Made by a program: the position numbers and the translations under genes
Part shown: one piece after another, positions 8,286 through 16,738 of the stretch
Position numbering within the stretch: the stretch's first letter is position 1
How the letters are laid out: every line of letters begins with the position of its first letter
Notes under the pieces: model-generated
Told to the model about the DNA's origin: nothing
What the model saw: only the letters and a program-made list of their open reading frames with translations
Databases searched by the model: none
Source: JBBRBB01 sp038206235
Lineage (GTDB): Bacteria > Bacteroidota > Bacteroidia > Chitinophagales > Chitinophagaceae
NCBI GenBank assembly: GCA_038206235.1
Contig: JBBRBB010000007.1
Span: 62,001 to 126,000 of the forward strand
Reading direction: 5' to 3'
Length of the DNA stretch: 64,000 bases

Positions 8286-9266
8286 TTATCCAAATATTCC
8301 TGACAGAATTCTTTTTTTTCTTTTTTGTTTTTTGCTAAGCAATGTTATTGCAGTTGCAAAAATTAAAATACTGCTTGCAACAACTATAAGTGGCAGATAA
8401 TTTCTGAGAGGTTTTGGCGGCACATATAACACTCCGTTTACATCTGCTATGGCAGCTTCATTTATATACCGACCATTGGAAGGAACCGCGAGTTCATAAA
8501 AATGTTCATGCAAATTGTGGAGTTCTTTTCTCATTTCACGGCCATACATGGGTAAGCCATGACCTGTGGCAACAGCTTCCGGCGCCAGTAACAACAATTG
8601 CTTCACTGATTCATCTGCAGCCTCCCAATCGGGCGTTAAATACTTAGGCGGCCCGCATATTTTTTTTGTTTGCCTTATGATTGATAATACAGACTCAGCT
8701 TTGGTTGTAACAAAAGCATCGCCGGCTATTAATACTTTATCTTCTTCTCTGAATAAGCTTATATGCCCTGGCGTGTGCCCGGGTGTATGCATGTATCGCC
8801 AGCCTTGTAATCCCGGAACAGAATTATCTTCAGGCAATGCAACAATATATTCCTCCACATCAATTGGGTGATAAGGATACAAAAATGCCATTGTTGCCAT
8901 TAAACCCCCGCCAACCGTAGGGTCTGGTGGAGGATAAGATGATTTGCCTGTAACATAAGGCAACTCCAGATAATGCGCATAAACAGGTACGTTCCATTCT
9001 GATGCTAATTTTTTCAAAGAACCTACATGATCGAAATGGCCGTGAGTAAGAATGATTGCCTTTGGACGCTTGTTACCAAACAAGTCTGCTGCCATTTTTC
9101 TAATTTTTGGCGCGGATATTTTAAGCCCTGCATCAACTAAAACCCAGTTTGCATCATTGCGGTTTTGTATCATATACATATTCACAAAAATGTCTTTCAT
9201 ACCCCACACAACCGGTGCTACATTGAAATAGAATTTGCCTTTTTCAGCATTTATTTTTTGTCTCAT
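8286..9266 (-). CDS. MBL-fold metallo-hydrolase with C-terminal membrane helix
   Basis: Metallo-beta-lactamase superfamily hydrolase. Metal-binding motifs: THGHFDHVGSL (about residues 74-84), TPGHTPGHISL (about 160), AGDAF (about 177) and GHGLPMYG (about 235). Beyond the usual domain it carries a C-terminal hydrophobic helix (YLPLIVVASSILIFATAITL, about 290-309) followed by a basic tail KKQKRKKR, so it is probably tail-anchored with the enzyme in the cytoplasm. Substrate unknown. Monocistronic as far as can be seen; a 210-bp repeat-filled gap separates it from divergent prfC. Confidence 0.88.
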   Translation of the reverse strand: MRQKINAEKGKFYFNVAPVVWGMKDIFVNMYMIQNRNDANWVLVDAGLKISAPKIRKMAADLFGNKRPKAIILTHGHFDHVGSLKKLASEWNVPVYAHYLELPYVTGKSSYPPPDPTVGGGLMATMAFLYPYHPIDVEEYIVALPEDNSVPGLQGWRYMHTPGHTPGHISLFREEDKVLIAGDAFVTTKAESVLSIIRQTKKICGPPKYLTPDWEAADESVKQLLLLAPEAVATGHGLPMYGREMRKELHNLHEHFYELAVPSNGRYINEAAIADVNGVLYVPPKPLRNYLPLIVVASSILIFATAITLLSKKQKRKKRILSGIFG

Positions 9267-9327
9267 TGTAAAAATTTTATTAAATAAACATGCCTGTGAG
9301 CAGGAGATTAAAAAAAGTATGCCATGT

Positions 9328-9476
9328 GAGGTATCAGCTTTCAGCTATCAGGTATCAGCAATCAGGTATCAGAGAGAAACAATTACTTTTGCGGCTTTGA
9401 AAAAATTAAGTCAATGGGCAAGGGGCAAGGGGCAGTGGTCAATGACTCAATGACTTTAATGACTCAATGACTTTTA
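9328..9476. repeat. Gene-end word arrays between MBL gene and prfC
   Basis: Two arrays of related short words. TATCAG-based words fill 9328-9373 (GTATCAGC, GCTATCAG, AATCAGGTATCAG). From 9411 comes GGGCAAGGGGCAA, then CAATGACT words (CAATGACTCAATGACTTTAA). The second array runs directly into the prfC start codon. Confidence 0.7.
9384..9391 (+). promoter_or_regulatory. Possible -7 box (TACTTTTG) for prfC
   Basis: Exact match to the Bacteroidota -7 consensus TAnnTTTG, 86 bp before the prfC ATG. No convincing -33 TTTG is seen at the proper distance, so this is tentative. Confidence 0.3.
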
Positions 9477-11066
9477 ATGATGAGATACGAAAAAGAAATA
9501 AACAGAAGAAAAACATTTGCAATCATCTCTCACCCCGATGCGGGTAAAACTACTTTAACCGAAAAGTTTTTATTATTTGGCGGCGCTATACAAATAGCAG
9601 GCGCTGTTAAAAGCAATAAAATAAGAAAGCATGCCACCAGCGATTTTATGGAGATTGAAAGGCAGCGCGGAATTTCTGTTGCAACTTCGGTGATGACATT
9701 TGAGTATAAAAATTTATTGATTAATCTTCTCGATACTCCCGGACACAAAGACTTTGCAGAAGATACGTACAGAACATTAACAGCGGTTGACAGTGTGATT
9801 CTGGTAATTGATAGTGTGAACGGTGTAGAAGAACAAACCCGCCGACTGATGGAAGTTTGCCTTATGCGTAATACACCTGTGATTGTTTTTATAAATAAAT
9901 TAGACAGAGATGGCAAAAACCGTTTTGACTTGCTGGAAGAAATTGAAAAGGAGCTGAACATTCAGTTGCACCCGATGACATGGCCTATAAACAGCGGCAA
10001 AGATTTTAAAGGAGTATATGATTTGCATAATAAAAGTCTGCTGTTGTTTATTGCACATACAAAAGCTGCAGAAGAAGATAGTATTACGATTGAAGATTTG
10101 AATGATGTATTGCTCAATGAAAAAATAGGAGAACGTGATGCAATGCAATTAAGAGACGATGTGGAATTGGTTGATGGCGTTTATGGCATACTGAACGAAC
10201 TGGAATATTTGCAGGGAAAAATTGCGCCGGTTTTTTTTGGAAGCGCCATTAATAATTTTGGCGTAAAAGAATTGCTCGATACGTTCATACGCATTGCACC
10301 TGCCCCGCAAAGCCGCGAAACAAGTGTGCGAAAAGTAGAGCCTGATGAGGATAATCTTAGCGGATTTGTTTTTAAAATTCATGCTAATCTTGACCCCAAA
10401 CACCGCGACAGAATTGCATTTATGAGAGTTTGCAGCGGCAGGTTTGAACGCAATACTTATTATCATCATGTGCGATTGAATAAAGATGTTCGTTTCAGTA
10501 ATCCTTACTCGTTCATGGCGAGAAATAAAGATATTATCGAAGATGCTTATCCCGGCGATGTAATAGGTTTATTCGATACGGGTAATTTTAAAATAGGTGA
10601 TACACTTACAGAGGGAGAGAATTTTTATTTCACAGGCATACCTTCTTTTTCACCGGAAATTTTTAAAGAGCTTGTAAATAAAGACCCGATGAAGACAAAG
10701 CAACTGGAAAAAGGAATTGCTCAGTTAACTGATGAAGGGATTGCTCAGTTATTTACACAGTTTGGCGGCAATAAAAAAATTATCGGTTGTGTCGGTGAAC
10801 TGCAGTTTGAAGTGATACAATACAGATTGCTGCACGAATATGGAGCCGCATGTGAATTTAGAACATTGCCATTTTATAAAGCGTGTTGGTTAACAAGTGA
10901 TGATGCAAAATTGCTGGAAGATTTTTTGCGCTTTAAACAGCAGAATTCCGCAAGAGATAAAGACGGTCATCCGGTTTATCTTGCACAAAGCGAATGGTTT
11001 TTGAATACTGAAATAAAAAATAATCCCGGAATACAATTTCATTTCAGCAGTGAAATACATAAGTAA
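9477..11066 (+). CDS. prfC: Peptide chain release factor 3
   Basis: GTPase that recycles RF1/RF2 from ribosomes after termination. GTP-binding motifs: SHPDAGKTTLTEK (P-loop, about 19-31), the switch region RQRGISVATSVM, DTPGHKDF (G3), NKLDRDG (G4). The KSNKIRKHATSDFMEIE segment distinguishes RF3 from EF-G. 529 residues is the family length. Two consecutive ATG codons (9477, 9480) give M-M-R or M-R starts; both lie directly against a CAATGACT repeat array. It is followed by a GTTGGAG heptad array and a GGTCAGA element. Confidence 0.96.
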   Translation: MMRYEKEINRRKTFAIISHPDAGKTTLTEKFLLFGGAIQIAGAVKSNKIRKHATSDFMEIERQRGISVATSVMTFEYKNLLINLLDTPGHKDFAEDTYRTLTAVDSVILVIDSVNGVEEQTRRLMEVCLMRNTPVIVFINKLDRDGKNRFDLLEEIEKELNIQLHPMTWPINSGKDFKGVYDLHNKSLLLFIAHTKAAEEDSITIEDLNDVLLNEKIGERDAMQLRDDVELVDGVYGILNELEYLQGKIAPVFFGSAINNFGVKELLDTFIRIAPAPQSRETSVRKVEPDEDNLSGFVFKIHANLDPKHRDRIAFMRVCSGRFERNTYYHHVRLNKDVRFSNPYSFMARNKDIIEDAYPGDVIGLFDTGNFKIGDTLTEGENFYFTGIPSFSPEIFKELVNKDPMKTKQLEKGIAQLTDEGIAQLFTQFGGNKKIIGCVGELQFEVIQYRLLHEYGAACEFRTLPFYKACWLTSDDAKLLEDFLRFKQQNSARDKDGHPVYLAQSEWFLNTEIKNNPGIQFHFSSEIHK

Positions 11067-11143
11067 GTTGGAAGTTGGAGGTTGGAGGTTGGAGGTTGGA
11101 AGTTCTAGTCTGACCGTCCCGGCTCTGACCACATCTCCAAAGG
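11066..11143. repeat. GTTGGAG heptads plus GGTCAGACC-type element after prfC
   Basis: Directly after the prfC stop are five copies of a 7-bp word (GTTGGAA/GTTGGAG). The stretch 11107-11140, read on the minus strand, is GGTCAGAGCCGGGACGGTC. It matches the first half of the compound element at 60229-60316 except for one base. Confidence 0.75.
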
Positions 11144-11204
11144 AGAATATCTATATTAAAAATTTAATACGCCATTAAAAAATAAATATCATTGCATTGT
11201 ATTT

Positions 11205-11861
11205 ATGAAAATTAATATTGCCTCTTATATAGACCACACCATCTTAAAACCAACAACACTAATTTCAGAAGTTGAAAAATTATGTGAAGAAGCAAAGCAA
11301 TACCAATTTGCAGCGGTATGTGTTCCTCCTCCCTTAGTAAAAACAGCAAAAAAATTATTGGAAGGCAACGGAGTTAAAACCATTACCCCAATTGGTTTTC
11401 CTTTCGGCTATTCAGCCATTGAAGCAAAAATTGCAGAAATGATTTTAGCCATTGCAGATGGCGCTGATGAGCTGGATATTGTCATCAATCTGATTGCTCT
11501 TAAAAATAACGACTGGCAATATCTTGCCGGCGAAATAAATAATATAATGCCAGTAATTAAAAGTCATAATAAGATAGTGAAAATAATTATTGAAAGCGGC
11601 GTTTTAACTGAAGCAGAGATAATTCGCTGCTGTGAATTATATGGCGCTGCTCAGGTTGATTTTCTTAAAACTTCAACCGGGTATGCAGAGAAAGGTGCAA
11701 CAGTTGAAGCCGTGCAATTAATAAGAAAGCATTTGCCCCAACAAATACAAATAAAAGCATCCGGCGGCATAAAAGCTTATGACTTTGCAATGCAATTAAT
11801 TGAGGCAGGTGCTACCCGTATCGGCTGCAGCAGCAGCGTTGCAATAGTAAATGAACATTAA
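11205..11861 (+). CDS. deoC: Deoxyribose-phosphate aldolase
   Basis: Class I aldolase cleaving 2-deoxyribose 5-phosphate to acetaldehyde and glyceraldehyde 3-phosphate in deoxynucleoside catabolism. Signature segments: IDHTILKPTT (start), VCVPPPLV, PIGFPFGYSAIEAKIAE, DGADELDIVINL (Asp-Glu-Leu-Asp), KIIIESGVL, DFLKTSTGY (Schiff-base Lys) and IKASGGIK (second catalytic Lys). 218 residues. A nucleoside phosphorylase at 37659 could feed the same pathway, but it is not adjacent. Confidence 0.95.
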   Translation: MKINIASYIDHTILKPTTLISEVEKLCEEAKQYQFAAVCVPPPLVKTAKKLLEGNGVKTITPIGFPFGYSAIEAKIAEMILAIADGADELDIVINLIALKNNDWQYLAGEINNIMPVIKSHNKIVKIIIESGVLTEAEIIRCCELYGAAQVDFLKTSTGYAEKGATVEAVQLIRKHLPQQIQIKASGGIKAYDFAMQLIEAGATRIGCSSSVAIVNEH

Positions 11862-11893
11862 TTGGTTTTTCTAGAATTAATTTTAAGATTACC

Positions 11894-11957
11894 AAATGAC
11901 TCAATGACCATTGACTTACTGACTATTGACTAAATGACTACTGACTGCTGCTGACCA
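11894..11957. repeat. TGACT/TTGACT word array overlapping the SRPBCC gene end
   Basis: Words such as AATGACTCAATGACC, TTGACTTAC, TTGACTAAATGACTAC and TGACTGCTGCTGAC fill the gap after deoC and cover the last codons (VSSSQ) and stop of the minus-strand gene at 11938. Confidence 0.75.
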
Positions 11958-12390
11958 AAGTTGCAAGTCTATCAAAAGCAGAACCCCAGCCATTATAAAA
12001 GCCCATTTTCTCTTGTTGCTTGCAATATTCTTCAGTAGGATGAACAACGCTAAAAGTAAAATTGGTTTTATCTCCGTCTTCTTCGAATAAAGCATGTATT
12101 TCTACACCTTCTGTCATTGGTTTAAAGTTAGCAGACGTAACTATTTTTTTTAACTCAACAATTTCTAAATATTCTCCATCAGAAATGAATTGGTTACCGT
12201 CAGGCATTGGCATACTATATTTCCATTTTCCGCCAACCCTAAAGTCATGTTCAATTACATTTATTTTCATTCCTTTTGGTGCCCACCATTGGATTATATG
12301 GTCGGCCTGAGTCCAGGCTTCCCAAACTAGTTTAACAGGAGCATTGAAAACTTTTTTCAATGTAAGTGTTCGATTTTTTAGGTCATTCAT
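11938..12390 (-). CDS. SRPBCC (AHSA1-like) family protein
   Basis: START/Bet v1-like domain of the AHSA1 group: LTLKKVFNAPVKLVWEAWTQADHIIQWWAPKGMKINVIEHDFRVGG is the classic N-terminal pattern, followed by beta-strands and a C-terminal helix (FYNGWGSAFDRLATLV). 150 residues; no catalytic residues are defined for the family. It overlaps the upstream ArsR-type gene by 4 bp (ATGA), so it is translated from the same mRNA and controlled by that regulator. Regulator plus AHSA1 pairs of this kind are common in bacteria; ligand unknown. The C-terminus lies in a TGACTAC repeat. Confidence 0.92.
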   Translation of the reverse strand: MNDLKNRTLTLKKVFNAPVKLVWEAWTQADHIIQWWAPKGMKINVIEHDFRVGGKWKYSMPMPDGNQFISDGEYLEIVELKKIVTSANFKPMTEGVEIHALFEEDGDKTNFTFSVVHPTEEYCKQQEKMGFYNGWGSAFDRLATLVSSSQ

Positions 12391-12731
12391 TTTTTTTGTT
12401 TTTTATTTTTTGATTGTAACTTATTTAGGTATTGTTCAAAAGAACCTAATCTTTCTTCCCATTGTTTCTGATACTGCTCTAACCATAAAAAAGCAGGAAT
12501 TAGTTTTTCGGGTTTAATTTTACAATATCGCTCTCGTCCCTTTTGTTCAATTTCAACAACCCCACATTCAGTTAAATGTTTTATGTGTTGCGATACGGCT
12601 GGTCTGCTAATATGAAATTTGTCAGCAATGGCATTAAGTGTCATAGATTCTTTGCCAAGAAGATCTATAATCTGTCGCCTGTTTGGGTCCGCTATTGCTT
12701 GAAAAACATCTCGTCTTATTTCTGTCGGCAT
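12387..12731 (-). CDS. ArsR-family transcriptional regulator
   Basis: Winged helix-turn-helix repressor, 114 residues. RRDVFQAIADPNRRQIIDLLGKESMTLNAIADKFHISRPAVSQHIKHLTECGVVEIEQKGRERYCKI contains the recognition helix (ISRPAVSQHIKHL). No metal-binding Cys cluster is present, so it belongs to the metal-independent group usually paired with AHSA1/SRPBCC genes. First gene of a two-gene operon (4-bp overlap). Two palindromic sites at 12736-12785, directly upstream, are probably its own operator. Confidence 0.93.
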   Translation of the reverse strand: MPTEIRRDVFQAIADPNRRQIIDLLGKESMTLNAIADKFHISRPAVSQHIKHLTECGVVEIEQKGRERYCKIKPEKLIPAFLWLEQYQKQWEERLGSFEQYLNKLQSKNKKQKK

Positions 12732-12735
12732 AATG

Positions 12736-12785
12736 TGTAAGTAAAAGCTTACGCAAATATATATGTAAGTATTTGGTTACGCAAA
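12736..12785 (-). promoter_or_regulatory. Double palindromic operator of the ArsR/SRPBCC operon
   Basis: Two 22-bp boxes spaced 28 bp start to start, beginning 5 bp upstream of the regulator ATG. Box 1 contains GTAAGTAAAAGCTTAC; box 2 contains GTAAGTATTTGGTTAC. Each is followed by GCAAA. The GTAA/TTAC arms are conserved while the middle differs, as expected for a dimeric repressor site. Autoregulation is inferred. Confidence 0.65.
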
Positions 12786-12926
12786 ATATTTTTTCAGTAA
12801 TATTTTTGTCAATTAGAAAATTAGAGAGAATTGTTACTTGGTAGGGTGTCGCTTTACAATGACCGCTAACTGACTATTTTATTTCCGGCATATTTTTTTC
12901 TTTACATTGCTTAAAAATTTCGCTAC

Positions 12927-13352
12927 ATGAAAAGTTTGATGATTGTGTTATTAATAATGATAGCAAATATTTGTTTTGCAGCAGACACTATCATTGTACA
13001 TAAAGATGCCCGCCTCGATATTCTTACAGAGAAACAGGCTTATCTTAACAGGGTAACTTCAAAAATGACGAGCAGCGGCATGATTAAAGGTTACCGTCTG
13101 CAGGTGCTTACATCCAGAAGCCGCGACGATGCTTTCAAAACAAAAGCGATGCTGCTTCAAAATTTTCCTGAGCAAAAGACTTATGTTTTATACCAGTCTC
13201 CATACTTTAAAGTGCGTATAGGAAATTTTCTCACAAAATCTGATGCCAATGATTTTAAAGACCTGCTTAGTAATTTTTATACCGAGCCGGCTTATGTAAT
13301 TGAGGATATTATTGAGTATATACCCGGCCCTGATGATGATATTTTTAATTAA
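12927..13352 (+). CDS. SPOR-domain exported protein
   Basis: 141 residues: signal peptide MKSLMIVLLIMIANICFA, a short linker, then a SPOR domain (GYRLQVLTSRSRDDAFKTKAMLLQNFPEQKTYVLYQSPYFKVRIGNF, about 50-120). SPOR domains bind septal peptidoglycan lacking stem peptides, so a periplasmic role in cell-wall binding is likely. The C-terminal tail is acidic (PGPDDDIFN). 26 bp upstream of the M20 hydrolase gene, probably one transcript. Confidence 0.85.
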   Translation: MKSLMIVLLIMIANICFAADTIIVHKDARLDILTEKQAYLNRVTSKMTSSGMIKGYRLQVLTSRSRDDAFKTKAMLLQNFPEQKTYVLYQSPYFKVRIGNFLTKSDANDFKDLLSNFYTEPAYVIEDIIEYIPGPDDDIFN

Positions 13353-13378
13353 TAATTAAAACACACAGCAGCATTGAT

Positions 13379-14560
13379 ATGCTAAAAGAAAAAATTCAGT
13401 CTCAGGCGAAAGAACGGTTGCATGAGCTTATTGAAATAAGACATCACCTGCATTCTCACCCTGAATTGAGTTATCAGGAATTTGAAACCTCAAACTTTAT
13501 TCAGCAAAAACTTTCAGAATGGAATATAGATTTCCGGGTTATTGCCGGTACCGGTGTGGTTGCTTTAATAAAAGGAAAAAATGCAGATAAAAAAGTAATA
13601 GCGCTTCGTGCAGATATGGATGCCTTGCCTATTATAGAAGAAAATGAAGCAGAGTACAGATCACAAAACAAGGGTGTAATGCATGCCTGCGGGCACGATG
13701 TGCATACAACTTGTTTGCTGGGCGCTGCAGCAATACTCAATAATTTAAAAGAGGAATGGGAAGGCACTGTAAAATTAATTTTTCAGCCGGGTGAAGAAAA
13801 AAATCCCGGCGGAGCTACACTGATGATTAAAGAAGGAGTTCTTGAAAATCCAACACCTGCGGGCATTGTAGCTTTGCATGTGCATCCCGGTTTAGAAGCA
13901 GGAAAGCTGAGCTTTAGAAAAGGATTGATAATGGCAAGCGCCGATGAAATTTATATTACTATTAAAAGTAAAGGCGGTCATGCTGCTGCTCCGCATCTCA
14001 CTGCAGATACTATTTTAATAGCCTCGCAGCTTGTTGTAAGCCTGCAGCAAATAATCAGCAGAAACAATAACCCGGTTTCACCCTCGGTTTTATCCATTTG
14101 TTCTTTTCAGGGTGGCAACGCAACAAATGTGATTCCTGATGAAGTGAGGCTGATGGGCACCTTTAGGGCGATGGATGAAGAATGGCGGTATAAAGCTCAT
14201 GAACTTATTAAAAAACAAGCCATCGGAATAGCAGAAGCTATGGGTGCTGAAGCAACAATTAAAATAGATATTGGCTATCCATGTGTGTATAATGAAGAAA
14301 ATTTCACTAACCTTGCCAAAGAATTAGCAGAATTGTATGTTGGCAATGAGAATGTATCAGAAACAGAACTAAGATTAGGCGCTGAAGATTTTGGATTTTA
14401 TGCGCAACTGATACCCGGATGTTTTTTTCGACTCGGAGTTAGAAACGAAGCCTTGGGAATTGTTCATAACGTACACACACCCCAATTTAATATTGATGAA
14501 AAAGCTATAGAAAACGGGGCGGGTGTTATGGCCTGGATTGCAGCAGTCATTTGTTTATAG
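13379..14560 (+). CDS. M20-family amidohydrolase (N-acyl amino acid deacylase type)
   Basis: Di-metal hydrolase of the M20D group that removes acyl groups from amino acids or related amides. Metal and catalytic motifs: ALRADMDALPI (about 77), HACGHDVHTTCLLGAA (about 101-116), FQPGEEKNPGGA (Glu pair, about 137), LHVHPGLEAG, and AEDFGFY plus VHTPQFNIDE near the C-terminus. 393 residues, no signal peptide, so cytoplasmic. Possible roles are N-acetyldiaminopimelate or hippurate-like deacylation; the sequence alone does not decide. Its last codons overlap possible non-ATG starts of the following kinase gene. Confidence 0.92.
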   Translation: MLKEKIQSQAKERLHELIEIRHHLHSHPELSYQEFETSNFIQQKLSEWNIDFRVIAGTGVVALIKGKNADKKVIALRADMDALPIIEENEAEYRSQNKGVMHACGHDVHTTCLLGAAAILNNLKEEWEGTVKLIFQPGEEKNPGGATLMIKEGVLENPTPAGIVALHVHPGLEAGKLSFRKGLIMASADEIYITIKSKGGHAAAPHLTADTILIASQLVVSLQQIISRNNNPVSPSVLSICSFQGGNATNVIPDEVRLMGTFRAMDEEWRYKAHELIKKQAIGIAEAMGAEATIKIDIGYPCVYNEENFTNLAKELAELYVGNENVSETELRLGAEDFGFYAQLIPGCFFRLGVRNEALGIVHNVHTPQFNIDEKAIENGAGVMAWIAAVICL

Positions 14561-14604
14561 CAACATGGCATTTCATATTGCGTACCTTAATTTTTTTGAA
14601 AACA

Positions 14605-16629
14605 GTGAAACCATTCTTTTGCGGAATCATTTTCTTTTATTTTTTTCTATGCAGTACCCCTTTAATTGCACAGAAAGAAGCTTATAGCGATATCCCCTCC
14701 ACCCTTCAGCATTTGCAAAATGAAAATCTTTCTGATTCAGCGAAAGCAGTATATTATACAGCCTTATCTTCTTTATACGCCGTTAAAAACTTAGACTCTG
14801 CTTTTTTATGGGGAGAAAAAGCTATTGAGCTTTCAAAACAAAAAAATATTCAGCCTGTTTTAGCAAACGCTTATATAGAGCAGGGAACGAATTATTTATC
14901 AGCAAAAAATTTTGATGCAGCTTCATCTCTTTTTAAAGATGCAATAGACCTTTCACACTCTCAGCATTATTATAATTCCCTGTATACTGCATTTAACAGG
15001 GTATCGTATATGTGCCAGTTGAATGAAATTTGGGATAAAGCCTTACAATACGCTAAAAGCGCTCTTGATATATGCGCCACCAATTCGCAGCAGTGTACCG
15101 AATCGCATGCCTATGCATATATGAATTTTGGAAGAGTATATGCTGCACTTAATAATTATGACACAGCCGAAAGTTATTATGCAAACGCAAAGAATGGGTT
15201 TAATGAAAACAGAGATGATGAACAGCTTGCAAATTGTTATCTTGAAATGGCGGGCATGTACACCTATCAAAAAAAATACACCGCAGCAAAACAATTTTTA
15301 GATTCTGCTGCTTATCTTTTTAATTCATTGAACAAACCGCTTAAAACTGCAGCGGCATATGAAGGCTATGGAAATCTTAATTTTCAACAATCACTCTATG
15401 ATAATTCAAAATTATACTTTGGAAAATCGTATAAAATATACAACGAAAACCGCATGACGCCTGCTGTTCAAAGACTGAAGATCAGTTTTGGTAAAATTGC
15501 TTTTTCACAACATCTCTTTATATTAGCACGGCGTTATTTTGATAGCGCATATATTTTTTTCAAAAATTCAAGCGATGATAAAGCAAAGCTGGAAGCGCTT
15601 AGTTTACTAAACCGTACCGATAGTGTTTTAGCCATCTCATGGAATCCTGATAAGTATTCGTACCAGTACAAATTAATTTCAGATTCATTGAAAAGCAAAC
15701 GGGAAAGGTTACGTGCAAACGCATTAATGGCCGATTCTTTTATTAATGAAAACCCTTATACAGAAACAAAGCTGCATGAAAAGAAAAACCAACCACAAAA
15801 TATGAACGCAGGTGTGCTTGTTGTAGCGGGTATTACGCTATTGGCAATGAGTATTTTATTTGCAATTCTGTACAGGCAAAAAAATGCTGCTCTTAAAGAG
15901 GTAGAAAAAATGCAGCAAAAAACCGCTGCCACTAATAAAGAGCTTGCAAAAATTAATACAATAAAAGATAAGCTGATTTCAATAATGGGGCACGACATTC
16001 GTTCTCCGCTCGCCTCCCTGCAAAATACACTTGCCTTAACAAGAGAAAATATTCTTAGCAAAAATGAGTTTGAGAAATATAGTCTCTCTGTAGAAGAAGA
16101 TATTTATAACCTGCGCGGCATGCTCGATAACATGCTGTTGTGGGCACGTGAGCAGCTCGTAGATATTAAAGTAAATAAAATAAATTTTAATCTGTCTCAG
16201 TTAGTAGAAGAGATATTAAAGCTGAATAAAAATCACATCAGCAGCAAAAACCTTACAGTGCTTAATTATTTAGTGCCCGATACGGAAGTTTTTTCTGACA
16301 AGGATATTGTGAATACCGTATTCCGGAACTTTTTTTCAAATGCGCTGAAATTTAGCCAGCCCGGTAAAAAAATCTACCTTCAGCAAATACACGCAAATAA
16401 TAAAGTTTATGTTTCTATAAAAGATGAAAGCGATGGTATTGCGCCGGAGGTTTTAAAGAAACTCACTAACAGTGAATTTGTTTCTACAAAGGGTACAGCC
16501 AATGAAAAGGGAACAGGGTTAGGAATTCTTTTCAGTAAAGAATTGCTTAATAAATTAGGTGAAACTTTTGATATGACATCTATCCCCGGCAAAGGCACTG
16601 CCGTTACATTTTCTTTAAGCATTCAGTGA
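14605..16629 (+). CDS. TPR-containing sensor histidine kinase
   Basis: Exported sensor: signal peptide (KPFFCGIIFFYFFLCSTPLIAQ), a periplasmic block of tetratricopeptide-like repeats (about residues 40-340, e.g. AYIEQGTNYLSAKNFDAA and YMNFGRVYAALNNYDTAE), one membrane helix (VLVVAGITLLAMSILFAILY), a coiled-coil linker, HisKA with the phospho-acceptor in SIMGHDIRSPLASL, and HATPase_c (N box FFSNALKFS, GTGLGILFSKELL). No receiver domain is fused and no response regulator is adjacent. No ATG is available: TTG 14551, TTG 14596 and GTG 14605 are possible starts. GTG 14605 is chosen because it begins right at the signal peptide. Confidence 0.88.
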   Translation: MKPFFCGIIFFYFFLCSTPLIAQKEAYSDIPSTLQHLQNENLSDSAKAVYYTALSSLYAVKNLDSAFLWGEKAIELSKQKNIQPVLANAYIEQGTNYLSAKNFDAASSLFKDAIDLSHSQHYYNSLYTAFNRVSYMCQLNEIWDKALQYAKSALDICATNSQQCTESHAYAYMNFGRVYAALNNYDTAESYYANAKNGFNENRDDEQLANCYLEMAGMYTYQKKYTAAKQFLDSAAYLFNSLNKPLKTAAAYEGYGNLNFQQSLYDNSKLYFGKSYKIYNENRMTPAVQRLKISFGKIAFSQHLFILARRYFDSAYIFFKNSSDDKAKLEALSLLNRTDSVLAISWNPDKYSYQYKLISDSLKSKRERLRANALMADSFINENPYTETKLHEKKNQPQNMNAGVLVVAGITLLAMSILFAILYRQKNAALKEVEKMQQKTAATNKELAKINTIKDKLISIMGHDIRSPLASLQNTLALTRENILSKNEFEKYSLSVEEDIYNLRGMLDNMLLWAREQLVDIKVNKINFNLSQLVEEILKLNKNHISSKNLTVLNYLVPDTEVFSDKDIVNTVFRNFFSNALKFSQPGKKIYLQQIHANNKVYVSIKDESDGIAPEVLKKLTNSEFVSTKGTANEKGTGLGILFSKELLNKLGETFDMTSIPGKGTAVTFSLSIQ

Positions 16630-16738
16630 ACCCTGAATTTTTTAAAAGGTTCGCGATGCATTAATTTCCTCTTTTTATTTTGTACGCATGCCATTTTATC
16701 TTTCCTTAATTTAGTGAAATAATTAATTTGATTGTTTT

